Below, one piece after another: positions 1 to 8,855 of a stretch of DNA of 64,000 nucleotides (positions are counted from its first letter, which is position 1; each line of letters begins with the position of its first letter). This DNA comes from Pedobacter sp. Leaf41. GTDB taxonomy: Bacteria; Bacteroidota; Bacteroidia; Sphingobacteriales; Sphingobacteriaceae. A program made the translations under genes and the position numbers. The stretch lies in the NCBI RefSeq assembly GCF_001422545.1, contig NZ_LMLE01000007.1, forward strand, positions 62,001 to 126,000, read 5' to 3'. The notes beneath the pieces were generated by a model. It searched no databases. It was given only the letters and a program-made list of their open reading frames with translations, and was not told the DNA's origin.

Positions 1-40
1 AAATCACTGACTGACAGGAATATCTAGGATTTGAATACGA

Positions 41-973
41 TCAATAAATCACCCCTGAAAACTCTTTTTTAGCTTGTTGCAATTGGAGTTCATATTCCAT
101 TGGCCAGCCAAAAGCTTTTTCAGCGGTTTTCTTTAAATCTACGCCCGCAGCCCCGCTCCAAAAATGAACAAATTCCCCATAGTTTAAATCACGTTGAAAG
201 CGGTTACCCCTACCTTTTGGAAAATGCTGTGCCAGCAACGCGAAATATTTGTTTAAAACTTTACCCTTTCCATAACCGCTATAGATCGGATAAAACCAAT
301 TTTTAAACCATTGCGTTTCGGCTTTTGGAAAATCATCATACTGTGATTGCATCTGTGTAAACACCTTTTCCGCTTCTGCTTTCATTCCAATATTTAACAG
401 TACATCGTAATTGAAGATTTCCATAAATTTACTGTCGCCCCAAAGCGCATCGGATGGCGAACCTTTTGCGCCATGACTAGCACTGGTTACGATGTGGCCC
501 ATTTCGTGAATAGGCATACCAATTTGCTCGCCTACGGGATTAGTCCAGTTTCCAAGCCCACAATCTATTACGTTTTTATAATCATGGCTTCGATCAAAGA
601 ACGGTGAAGGATGCCCGCCGCCATAATCTCTTCCATTTACCTGGTGTAGAATGACGTATAACTTTGGATCAGCGCCAAAGGCACCATAATTTTGTTTCAC
701 ATACGCCCAACACTTACCCATCAAAACTATTGGCCAACGTACGGAGTTTGGCATCTGCTCGTCATAGTAAACCGCAACATCATCATTACTTCCTACCAAG
801 CTAAGTTGCTTTTTATGCTCAAACCAATGTTCCTGCCATAGGCTATCGAGGGGCTTTTGATTGGTAGAAGAAACATCAACAGCTAGCTGTTGGGCATGTA
901 TTTCGTTTGAAGAAAAAAATAAAGTGAGGAGCAGCACGAAATAGAAATGATTTCCGCTAGAAAAAATGTTCAT
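41..973 (-). CDS. secreted HExxH zinc metallopeptidase-like protein
   Basis: The protein carries a signal peptide and the zinc-binding motif HEMGH (His156, Glu157 and His160, counted from the ATG at 973). Glu185 in GDSKFMEIF, about 25 residues later, is a plausible third ligand of gluzincin type. I do not recognise the exact peptidase family. The open frame extends upstream to 1030, but the ATG at 973 puts the hydrophobic signal segment at the N-terminus and is preferred. It is the last gene of the SusC/SusD locus 1, separated from it by a terminator-like hairpin at 1050-1088, so it may have its own promoter or depend on read-through. With the trypsin-like protease of the same locus it suggests that the substrate includes a protein part. 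The peptidase activity is inferred from the motif alone. Confidence 0.65.
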   Translation of the reverse strand: MNIFSSGNHFYFVLLLTLFFSSNEIHAQQLAVDVSSTNQKPLDSLWQEHWFEHKKQLSLVGSNDDVAVYYDEQMPNSVRWPIVLMGKCWAYVKQNYGAFGADPKLYVILHQVNGRDYGGGHPSPFFDRSHDYKNVIDCGLGNWTNPVGEQIGMPIHEMGHIVTSASHGAKGSPSDALWGDSKFMEIFNYDVLLNIGMKAEAEKVFTQMQSQYDDFPKAETQWFKNWFYPIYSGYGKGKVLNKYFALLAQHFPKGRGNRFQRDLNYGEFVHFWSGAAGVDLKKTAEKAFGWPMEYELQLQQAKKEFSGVIY

Positions 974-1049
974 GTTAAAATAGGTGTTTAAAGAATGACA
1001 GAGATGAAAATTAATTGGTGAACAGAGCAACGATAATCCGTTGAAAAAT

Positions 1050-1090
1050 AAAGGTGGGCAAGATCATTCAAATCAATGTGCCCACCCTTT
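1050..1090 (-). terminator. hairpin terminator after the DUF4998 gene
   Basis: On the minus strand an 8-bp perfect stem (TGCCCACC pairing with GGTGGGCA, extended by A-T pairs across one bulged base) encloses an 18-nt loop. It is followed by a T-rich run (TTTATTTTTC). It lies just after the stop at 1094 and would end or attenuate the transcript before the metallopeptidase gene. Confidence 0.6.
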
Positions 1091-1093
1091 CTT

Positions 1094-2302
1094 TTATTTG
1101 TTCCAGAAAGAAACTTCACTAATGTTGCTGTAGTAAGCATCGCCACTGGCAACAGAGATTACCCTGATTCGAATATATCTTACCGTTGGTAATCCATCAG
1201 GAAATGCCACTTTGAAAGGCGCAGATCCGTCATCGCTTCTTTCAACCGTTTTAAGTAACTTCCAGCCACGACCATTAGATTCGGCTGTCCATCCCGGAGA
1301 ATCTGCCGGCGATTGCGTTTGGGCACCTGTTAAATCGGCAATCCCCCAGATTTCAAATTTAGTTGGGTTGTTACAGCAATCGCGACCAATGATTTCAAAC
1401 TGGGCAAGGTTTGCCACCTGTTTTCCCATATCAAAAGTAAAGTGGTGAGGCAATGGTGTATTATCATCACTGTGAAAAATATCAGGGTAACCTGTTGGCG
1501 CCTTATTTCCATTCCATAATTTCGATAATGAAGTTTCACTGCTATAGGTACCTACATCGTTAGTCAGTTTTAAGGGTTTAAACAACGATTTATCTACCGG
1601 GACCATGATATTACTCAAGGAGTCGAAACCTGCGGTATAAAAGGTATCAATAGCAGATTGAACAGGAACGTATGACGACCTGAAATACACTTTAGTTCCA
1701 ACCTTGTAATCTGCTAAACGTATCGAATTTGCATCAGGCCCAAGTTTTGCCTGGCGAACGGTTCCATCTTTGTAAGTATATCGGATTTCGGTGCCGATGT
1801 TGATGGTATCGGGGCGTTCGAACTGCAAAGTAATACCGTTGTCATCAAGCTGGTAAGGCGCACTAGTCACAAGGAAACGATTTGTTAAACTCGTTTTATA
1901 GCTATCTCCATATACTTTAACATTGTTAATTTGAACCGGAACTGATTTATTTCCCGCTTTATCGAATGAGTAAATGGTAAATGAATAATTGTATTCTACC
2001 AGATTCGAAATGATTACTGAAACGTTAGTCACCGACCGGTCTGGCGCCTGTAATGCCAGAGAATCTTGTGCATTGTTCCAATAAATCATATAGCGGCTTA
2101 CACTTGGATCAGGACTGGCCTTCCAGGTAAGCTTAATACGATAGTTTCCGGGAGAGGCGGTTACCTTTTCAGGGAAACCAGGATAAATCTTTTCCTTACC
2201 GTCTAAATAATCTTTATAATCAAGCGCATCTTTGCTACACCCGTAAAAAAATGCAATAGCCACCAAGGCTAATAAAATCCGCGTTATATTTTTAGTTGCC
2301 AT
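1094..2302 (-). CDS. DUF4998-type discoidin-like surface lipoprotein
   Basis: A 402-residue lipoprotein: the N-terminal hydrophobic segment ends in a lipobox (FFYGCSKD, Cys at about 22). A fibronectin-like module follows (about 35-130, with the DPSVSRYMIYWNN signature that I associate with DUF4998). The C-terminal third (about 250-402) resembles an F5/8 type C (discoidin) carbohydrate-binding fold, with a typical ending of VRYIRIRVIS followed by ISEVSFW. Such proteins sit beside SusC/SusD in Bacteroidota and are thought to be surface glycan-binding proteins. The gene starts 9 nt after the stop of the upstream DUF5000 gene, so it is in the same operon. The glycan-binding role is inferred from family context. 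Confidence 0.8.
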   Translation of the reverse strand: MATKNITRILLALVAIAFFYGCSKDALDYKDYLDGKEKIYPGFPEKVTASPGNYRIKLTWKASPDPSVSRYMIYWNNAQDSLALQAPDRSVTNVSVIISNLVEYNYSFTIYSFDKAGNKSVPVQINNVKVYGDSYKTSLTNRFLVTSAPYQLDDNGITLQFERPDTINIGTEIRYTYKDGTVRQAKLGPDANSIRLADYKVGTKVYFRSSYVPVQSAIDTFYTAGFDSLSNIMVPVDKSLFKPLKLTNDVGTYSSETSLSKLWNGNKAPTGYPDIFHSDDNTPLPHHFTFDMGKQVANLAQFEIIGRDCCNNPTKFEIWGIADLTGAQTQSPADSPGWTAESNGRGWKLLKTVERSDDGSAPFKVAFPDGLPTVRYIRIRVISVASGDAYYSNISEVSFWNK

Positions 2303-2311
2303 GTTTTCCTT

Positions 2312-3580
2312 TTAATTGGTATTTCCCCAAAATGATAGTTCCATTACGTGAGCAAAATCTGCGTTGCCCCAGGTACTGTTTACAGCCAACCTGATAAATC
2401 TCACTTTCGGCGCATCAATGCCGATGTTAAATTCGAAACCAGCTTTTACGGCTGCTAAATCTGCAGGCGTGGTTTGCCCTGGTGCATTGCCCGAAGGCGG
2501 CGGCGGACAGGTGAAGTTGCCAAGATTTACCCAGTCACCCACTACGGTACCTTTTGCAGAGGTATTCGGTAAATTTGTATCAACAGGAGCCGTTTTAGAT
2601 GAACCCCAGAGTGTCCAGGTTTTTGGGTTACCATGATTATAAGAATAATCATTTCCATAGGCTTCGCCCCGCTCCCATAACTTATACCGGCTCAACTTAG
2701 CTAAAACACCCATATCGAAAGTACAAAGCTGTAAAGGCTTGCCGAATCCAGCTTCGGTATGCCAGCCAGGGTCGTTGGTATTGTTATCCCATAACCTGGT
2801 GGTATTCCAACCCAAACTAGTAGCACCTAAAGGAGAATCTGAAGCCAGGCGATACTCGCTAAACCTTGTTTTTGGAACCAGCGTTTCGAAAATAGGATTG
2901 ATAGACTTGTATAGCGTATCAGAAATATTTCCCCATCTATCTGTAACGTAAACGCCGAAATCTCTCTTTAACGTATCAAAACCGCGTACACTGAAATTTA
3001 TGGTTTCGGCTTCTGTGTAAAACTGTTCTACAGGCAATAATTTTCCAGTGGTTTTATCATTAGAAATAACAATAACCCCAATGGCTTTTTTTGATGGATT
3101 AGTAGCCGAGATATTTACACCACCAAAATCGGCCTGAAGTTGGATAGTGGGGTAAGCCATCAGGTAAGCCGGAGTGGTTGGCCTTACATTAACTTTAATA
3201 GGATCGCTTTTAACATTCGCACGCGATACTGCGTAAAGCGTTACTTCATAATCCCCAGCTTTTTCAAAACCTTCTACCCTTAAGGTATCGCTGTAATAAG
3301 AAGCTTTTGATTGGCGCACTGTACGCGAATTGATCCGGTATTCTGCCTGTACGTATAGTAGGTTTCCAGAATTGGGCAGCTGATACGAAAGCACTGCCGC
3401 TCCAGCCTGGTTATCTACCCGCACACCTGTAATGATGCCCGGTTTAGCCATATCCTGAGATACCACATCGTTAAAACCTTCTGTTTCTTTACACGCATTA
3501 AGCGAGCATAGAAGAAGCAGGGCAGCCATAAGCTGCACCATGCTCCAACCAATATATCTTATTGAATTCGTTTTCATCAT
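2312..3580 (-). CDS. DUF4959/DUF5126/DUF5000 surface lipoprotein
   Basis: A 422-residue lipoprotein with lipobox LNAC (Cys about 30). The layout matches the three-module Bacteroidota family: an Ig-like DUF4959 region (about 40-130), a DUF5126 region (about 135-235) and a C-terminal discoidin-like DUF5000 region (about 260-420) ending in VMELSFWGN. The family follows SusD in loci for host or plant glycoproteins and probably binds glycan at the cell surface. It lies 13 nt after the SusD stop and 9 nt before the DUF4998 gene. The domain names are from memory of the family order and were not confirmed by a search. Confidence 0.8.
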   Translation of the reverse strand: MMKTNSIRYIGWSMVQLMAALLLLCSLNACKETEGFNDVVSQDMAKPGIITGVRVDNQAGAAVLSYQLPNSGNLLYVQAEYRINSRTVRQSKASYYSDTLRVEGFEKAGDYEVTLYAVSRANVKSDPIKVNVRPTTPAYLMAYPTIQLQADFGGVNISATNPSKKAIGVIVISNDKTTGKLLPVEQFYTEAETINFSVRGFDTLKRDFGVYVTDRWGNISDTLYKSINPIFETLVPKTRFSEYRLASDSPLGATSLGWNTTRLWDNNTNDPGWHTEAGFGKPLQLCTFDMGVLAKLSRYKLWERGEAYGNDYSYNHGNPKTWTLWGSSKTAPVDTNLPNTSAKGTVVGDWVNLGNFTCPPPPSGNAPGQTTPADLAAVKAGFEFNIGIDAPKVRFIRLAVNSTWGNADFAHVMELSFWGNTN

Positions 3581-3593
3581 CTTAGTTTTTTAA

Positions 3594-5519
3594 TTACCAG
3601 TATGGGTTTTGAACAAGATTTGGATTGACAATTAAGTCGTTATATTTTATTGGCCATAAATAATCTTTAAGGCCGAAGGATGGAATCACGAGATTTCGCT
3701 GTCTGTAATAACCTTCAGGCGTAGCATCCTGAATGTTCCATCCTTGCAATGGTTTACTTAAAACATCCTGAATAATTTTCCAGCGGCGAAGATCCCAGCC
3801 TATACGTCCTTCAAAACAAAGCTCAATTCTTCTTTCTTGCTGGATAATAGCTCTTAAACCATCTTTGGAAGCCGCCTTACCCGGATTTGATGAATATAAC
3901 GACCAGGATTCCTGAACACCTTTTAAACCAGCACGGGCACGAACTTTATCAATGTAGCTGTAGGCTTCTGCCGATGGTCCGTTTACTTCATTTAGCGTTT
4001 CTGCATAAAGTAAATACAGGCCAGCTAAGCGCATCAACGGCAGTTTAAAACCTGCCTGAGTAACTTCAGTTCCGAAAACAGATTGATAGTTTACTAGTTT
4101 GCTTGGCCAGTACCCTGATACATTTACCCGAATGTTATCCTTAGGACCAGCGATAGACGTTGCGCCACGGGCTTGAACAAATAGCATATTTTCAGGATCG
4201 GTTTGACCGTTTCCAAAAAAACAGCTTCCATCAAAAGATAAATCTGCATAGAATCTCGGCTCTCTATCCACGTGCATTTTAATGGTTTGATAACCGCTTT
4301 TCATATAATACTTATGATCTGCTGCAACTGTTGCAACGGCGTACCTGCCGCGATAATCGTAACCTGGATCTTCGTTGATCGGAACGCCATTTTTTGAATA
4401 GAAAAGTTCGGCCATCCCAATAGGTACGGCAAAGTTTCCAGGCGCTCCGCCCATATTCTGTACCATCGCAGCGGTTAATCTTGGCATTGCCATAGATTGC
4501 AAATTGAAAGAGGAATTTAACGCCCAGATCACCTCCGAATTTTTTTCCCAGTTTTCGGTTATACTCTGCCTGATATCCATAACCGTTTTTAGCGGCGCAG
4601 GGATAGTTGGAAGATTGCCCGGAGATACGAAGTGGTAAAGCGACATATTGCTTTGTTCACATGCTTTTACAGCTTCCTGGCAAGCTAACATCGCTTTCGA
4701 CCATTTTTCTGCCTGAAAAGCTGCAGGGAAAAGATTTACGCCGTCTTTATCCTTGAAACTGGCATAATCACGGTTTCCATTAAAAAGCGGACTGGCCTGA
4801 GTGGTCAGTATCTCGGCTTTTAAAGTAAGAGAAATCAGTTGGGTAATTCTGCCTAAACTTTGTGCTGGATCCTGTATTGTTCTTGGTAAATCTGGTGTGG
4901 CCTCATCCAATAGCGAGGTGATGTATTGAAAACAGGCATCAACTGGTTCACGTTTTACCCTCACCTCTTCTGTTCCTGCATCAATAGCCAAATTATCTCT
5001 TATTAAAGCAATAGGCCCATACATTCTTAGCAGATAGAAATGATAGTAGGCTTTTAAAAATTTCACTTCAGCAATCCATCTGTTTCGCTCAAACTGTGGT
5101 AAATCTTTTGGTTTGCTAATATTTTCTAGAAATATATTGCACCTTCTGATGGCTTTAAAAATGGGTTGGCCAAGTTGCTCTCCGTCCCAGTAATTTAGCG
5201 ATGGATTGTCGGTATTCTGTACCCCTCTAATTAAATGGAAACCTTGTTCTGCTTCCCTATTCCCCAAAGTAGCTTCGGTAAGCGTATTTGGAAAATAAAT
5301 TTCACCGGAAGTGGTAAAGGCCGCATCATTGTTAGATGGCACCATATTTTGCAAGGTAGAATAGCAGGTGAAGAGATAATTTTCCGCCTCATTTCTATTT
5401 CTGAAAGCATAATCAATGGTGGCCACATTATCTGGCGTAACATCGAGGTATTTTTTGCAGGATTGCACCATACCCGCAACAATTGCAATTAGTATGATTA
5501 TTTTATAATTGAGTTTCAT
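3594..5519 (-). CDS. SusD/RagB-family nutrient-binding lipoprotein (locus 1)
   Basis: A 641-residue SusD-like protein: lipobox VQSC (Cys about 21), helical TPR-like core, and the family C-terminal signature (RRIELCFEGRIGWDLRRWK near 565-585). It ends in NPNLVQNPYW, typical of SusD proteins. It is the outer-membrane lipoprotein lid that captures glycan over the SusC channel. It starts 9 nt after the SusC stop, so the pair is co-transcribed and presumably co-translated. The substrate cannot be read from the sequence; the fucosidase and protease neighbours suggest a fucosylated glycoprotein. Confidence 0.95.
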   Translation of the reverse strand: MKLNYKIIILIAIVAGMVQSCKKYLDVTPDNVATIDYAFRNRNEAENYLFTCYSTLQNMVPSNNDAAFTTSGEIYFPNTLTEATLGNREAEQGFHLIRGVQNTDNPSLNYWDGEQLGQPIFKAIRRCNIFLENISKPKDLPQFERNRWIAEVKFLKAYYHFYLLRMYGPIALIRDNLAIDAGTEEVRVKREPVDACFQYITSLLDEATPDLPRTIQDPAQSLGRITQLISLTLKAEILTTQASPLFNGNRDYASFKDKDGVNLFPAAFQAEKWSKAMLACQEAVKACEQSNMSLYHFVSPGNLPTIPAPLKTVMDIRQSITENWEKNSEVIWALNSSFNLQSMAMPRLTAAMVQNMGGAPGNFAVPIGMAELFYSKNGVPINEDPGYDYRGRYAVATVAADHKYYMKSGYQTIKMHVDREPRFYADLSFDGSCFFGNGQTDPENMLFVQARGATSIAGPKDNIRVNVSGYWPSKLVNYQSVFGTEVTQAGFKLPLMRLAGLYLLYAETLNEVNGPSAEAYSYIDKVRARAGLKGVQESWSLYSSNPGKAASKDGLRAIIQQERRIELCFEGRIGWDLRRWKIIQDVLSKPLQGWNIQDATPEGYYRQRNLVIPSFGLKDYLWPIKYNDLIVNPNLVQNPYW

Positions 5520-5528
5520 GTGATCTGC

Positions 5529-8500
5529 TTAAAGATTTACGTTGATTCCAATGTTATATACTTTCTGGATAGGATAACTAAAGCCGTTCGAAGCCAGCTC
5601 CGGATCCCAATCTTTAAACCTGCTCCATGTAAATGGATTCAAGGCATTAAAGTAAATTCTGCAATTTGAAAGGAAAGCCTTTTTCGCCAGTTTATCGGGG
5701 AAGGTATAACCAATTTCTACCGATTTTAAACGGATAAAAGCACCGTCTCTCATCCACCACGAGCTTGTTTGCAAATTGTTGCTGATTTCTGGCGCAGTTG
5801 TACCCAAACGTGGATATTTTGCATACAAATCCTGGTTTTCTTCTGTCCAATGGCTATCGGCAAAAACCTGTAGCACCTGGCGGTTCTGCAAAAACGGACT
5901 CACATCAGATGGATTAATGAAAAAGCTGGTTCTGCCTACACCCTGGAAAAACATCGACAAATCGATTTTTTTGAAACCCATAGATAAACCTGCACCATAC
6001 ACAATTTCTGGTGTAGACGGCAAACCAAGGAAAACCTGATCGGCCTCGGTAATTTTGCCATCATTGTTCAGGTCGGTGTATTTAATGTCTCCACCTTTTG
6101 GTGCAGAAGCGCCTGAACCGAAAAGCTGTGCGGGCGATGCCGCTGCCTCTTGATCATCCACAAATAAACGTTCGGCGATGTAACCCCAGCGTACGCCGAT
6201 TTTTTGCCCCGAAAGTATTCTCCAAGGTTCGCGGTAAGCCGGTTGTTCGTATTGGCCATATTTATTTTGCGAAAATGTAAAGTTCATTCTGCCCGACATC
6301 CAGAAGCCACCGCGGAAGGTTTTGCTGTAATCGGCAGAGAAATCTATCCCTCTCGAATCAGCTGTACCCAAATTTGCACTCACTGCTGATTCTAACCCCA
6401 TACTGGTTGGAATAGAAGCTCTTTCCATTAAAATATTATAACGATGTTGTTTGTAAACCTCCGCGATAATGTTCAGGCTATTAAAAAAGCTCATCTCTAA
6501 ACCAATGTTCGTTTGGCGAGATGTTTCCCAGGTTACCGCATCGTTTGCATAATTTGTAATGCTTACACCAGGGCGGGTAACGCCATTATTTTGACCAAAG
6601 AAAGCTGGATTGCCGCCATTTAAATTCACATTCGAGAGATAGAAAAAGCGTTGTGCACCAATGGCATCGTTACCCACCAAACCGTAACTGGCCCTAACCT
6701 TTAACTTATTCATTACCTTTTTAACATTGGCATTCCAGAATGCTTCGTTTGATACTACCCATGAGCCGCCAATGGTCGGAAAGAAACCAAACCTGTTTTT
6801 CTCGGCAAAACGCTCTGAACCATTGTATCCAAAATTGAATTCGGCAAAGTAACGGCTATCATAAGAATAGCCTAAACGACCAGACAGGCCCACGTTTCGG
6901 TAAGGAAGTGAATATTGTAAACTTGGTAAATTAGTTTGCGGATCGGTTGCATTCGCATATAACCGTTGTTGTCTCGTGGCAATAATGGTGCTACTGATAT
7001 TGTGTTTGTTACCCAATTGTCGCGAATAATCAATCACCCCCTGCATGTAAACAAAGGTGTTCACATCTTTAAAGCCTGGCTCGAAACTTAAATATTCTGA
7101 GGCCTGGCCTGGCTGATTATTGATCCAGTTTAATGAATATTGATTGCTGATTCTATCGTAAGAAGCAACATTGTAAAAGAACGGAGAATATTGTCTTGTT
7201 AAATCAAAATAGGAATAGCGGTTGGTATTAAACATACCCTTAAACGACAGGCCTTTTGTTAAAAATCCTAAGTCTTGATTAAGTTCAAGCTGAGCTGACA
7301 TTCTCGATCTTGAAAATGACTTATAGCCTTTCATCATGTCTGCATAAGGATTTGAATAACCCACGGTGTTACCCGTGCCTTCTGTTGAGCTGTTTCCAAA
7401 CAAGATGTGTGTGTCGATACCGGTTGAAGGATCAGCAGGGTAAAATGCTGGAAAAAGTACCGGACTTGTATGCAAGGCTTTCTTATACAGATCGGCAGAG
7501 AATGAGCCATCATCTGTAATTGGACCGTTATATTCATCAAAAGTACCCGAAAGCCTAAGCACAATTTCGGTAGTTTTTGTTACGTTGATATTCACGTTAG
7601 AGCGCAGCTGATAATTTTCAAGTTTCACATTGTTGTTGAAATTGTTTACCGGGCTCACCTTCAAAATTCCATTATCACGGTTATAAGATGTTCCGATGTA
7701 ATATCTGGCTACCTTGCCGCCACCACTCACACTTCCGTTTAAACGCTGGTTATTTGTGCTTTCTTTAAACAATTCATCAATCCAGTTTACAGCCGGATAA
7801 ACATATTTATTGCTTCCCGGAGCATTGTTAAGTGTTTGCTCACGGTTAAAAATATCATTTTGGGTAAATCGAGGAACACCTAGAGGATTACGGGTGGTAA
7901 TCGCTTCGTTATACATCTTCATAAATGTAATCGGATCAGCAATATCCAGATTTTGAGTAGATTGTGAAATAGAATTCTCGAACCTCACATTTACCTTTGC
8001 ATTACCTTCCACACCTTCTTTGGTGGTTACCAATATTACCCCGTTTGCACCCCTGGCGCCATAAAGTGCAGTTGCACTGGCATCTTTTAAAATGGAAAAA
8101 CTAGCAATATCATCAACCTGTAAACGGGCAAGATCGTTGGCGGTTAGCTCTACGTTATCTACCAAAATCAAGGGGTCTTGTTTATATCCAAAAGTAGTTA
8201 CCCCTCTGATGAAAAATGACGAATTATCAAGGCCGGGCTGTCCGCTGCGCTGATAAGCCACTACACCCGCAATTTGTCCGGCCATGGCATTGGTCAAATT
8301 ACTCGATGGAATTTTTAGTTTAGATGGGGTGATACTGGTTACTGATCCGACCATTGCTTCCCTGCGTTCTTTCTTGCCAAAAGCAGTGACCACAACGTCG
8401 CTCAGGTTATTATCATCGCTGCTTAAAATCAGGTCTACCCTTGTTTTATCCAGACTGGCGATAAATGTTTTGGTTTTAAAACCTACTGAAGACACCACGA

Positions 8501-8771
8501 CTGTTGCATTGGCAATGGCATTCAAGGTAAATTTTCCATCGCCATCGGTAACGCTACCCATATTGCTTTGCCCCTTTACTTGCAAGCTTACGCCAGGTAT
8601 GCCCAATCCAAGAGAATCTTTAACGGTTCCCGTGATCTTAAATGTATTGCCCTGTTGCGCCATTGCAGGGTTTATAAGTTGTAGAATCCCGATGCCGAGA
8701 ATGGCAAATAGTATCCACAGATTTCCTGAATAAGGCCTGCGCCTTACCAGAATAGTAAAATTTTGGTTCAT
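5529..8771 (-). CDS. SusC/RagA-family TonB-dependent transporter (locus 1)
   Basis: A 1080-residue outer-membrane importer. After a long basic signal region come a CarboxypepD-reg-like domain (about 45-120, beginning ITGTVKDSLGLGIPGVS), the TonB-box region and the plug domain, with the SusC signature DDIASFSILKDASATALYG at about 220-240. A 22-strand-type beta barrel follows to the C-terminus (YNIGINVNL). It imports the oligosaccharide or glycopeptide captured by its SusD partner, using TonB energy. The ATG at 8771 is 84 nt after the protease gene. That is a wider gap than elsewhere in the locus, so an internal promoter is possible. Confidence 0.95.
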   Translation of the reverse strand: MNQNFTILVRRRPYSGNLWILFAILGIGILQLINPAMAQQGNTFKITGTVKDSLGLGIPGVSLQVKGQSNMGSVTDGDGKFTLNAIANATVVVSSVGFKTKTFIASLDKTRVDLILSSDDNNLSDVVVTAFGKKERREAMVGSVTSITPSKLKIPSSNLTNAMAGQIAGVVAYQRSGQPGLDNSSFFIRGVTTFGYKQDPLILVDNVELTANDLARLQVDDIASFSILKDASATALYGARGANGVILVTTKEGVEGNAKVNVRFENSISQSTQNLDIADPITFMKMYNEAITTRNPLGVPRFTQNDIFNREQTLNNAPGSNKYVYPAVNWIDELFKESTNNQRLNGSVSGGGKVARYYIGTSYNRDNGILKVSPVNNFNNNVKLENYQLRSNVNINVTKTTEIVLRLSGTFDEYNGPITDDGSFSADLYKKALHTSPVLFPAFYPADPSTGIDTHILFGNSSTEGTGNTVGYSNPYADMMKGYKSFSRSRMSAQLELNQDLGFLTKGLSFKGMFNTNRYSYFDLTRQYSPFFYNVASYDRISNQYSLNWINNQPGQASEYLSFEPGFKDVNTFVYMQGVIDYSRQLGNKHNISSTIIATRQQRLYANATDPQTNLPSLQYSLPYRNVGLSGRLGYSYDSRYFAEFNFGYNGSERFAEKNRFGFFPTIGGSWVVSNEAFWNANVKKVMNKLKVRASYGLVGNDAIGAQRFFYLSNVNLNGGNPAFFGQNNGVTRPGVSITNYANDAVTWETSRQTNIGLEMSFFNSLNIIAEVYKQHRYNILMERASIPTSMGLESAVSANLGTADSRGIDFSADYSKTFRGGFWMSGRMNFTFSQNKYGQYEQPAYREPWRILSGQKIGVRWGYIAERLFVDDQEAAASPAQLFGSGASAPKGGDIKYTDLNNDGKITEADQVFLGLPSTPEIVYGAGLSMGFKKIDLSMFFQGVGRTSFFINPSDVSPFLQNRQVLQVFADSHWTEENQDLYAKYPRLGTTAPEISNNLQTSSWWMRDGAFIRLKSVEIGYTFPDKLAKKAFLSNCRIYFNALNPFTWSRFKDWDPELASNGFSYPIQKVYNIGINVNL

Positions 8772-8855
8772 AAGTTTGGTTGGTTATAGTTTATTTTTAC
8801 TGAATCATCAGCACAGTTAATTGGTTACTTGTAATGGTTACATCATAGGCTTCAA

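Noticed and set aside
8284..8733. 149-codon plus-strand open frame inside the SusC gene
   Set aside because: Antisense shadow of the conserved plug-domain coding region; composition follows the SusC codons.
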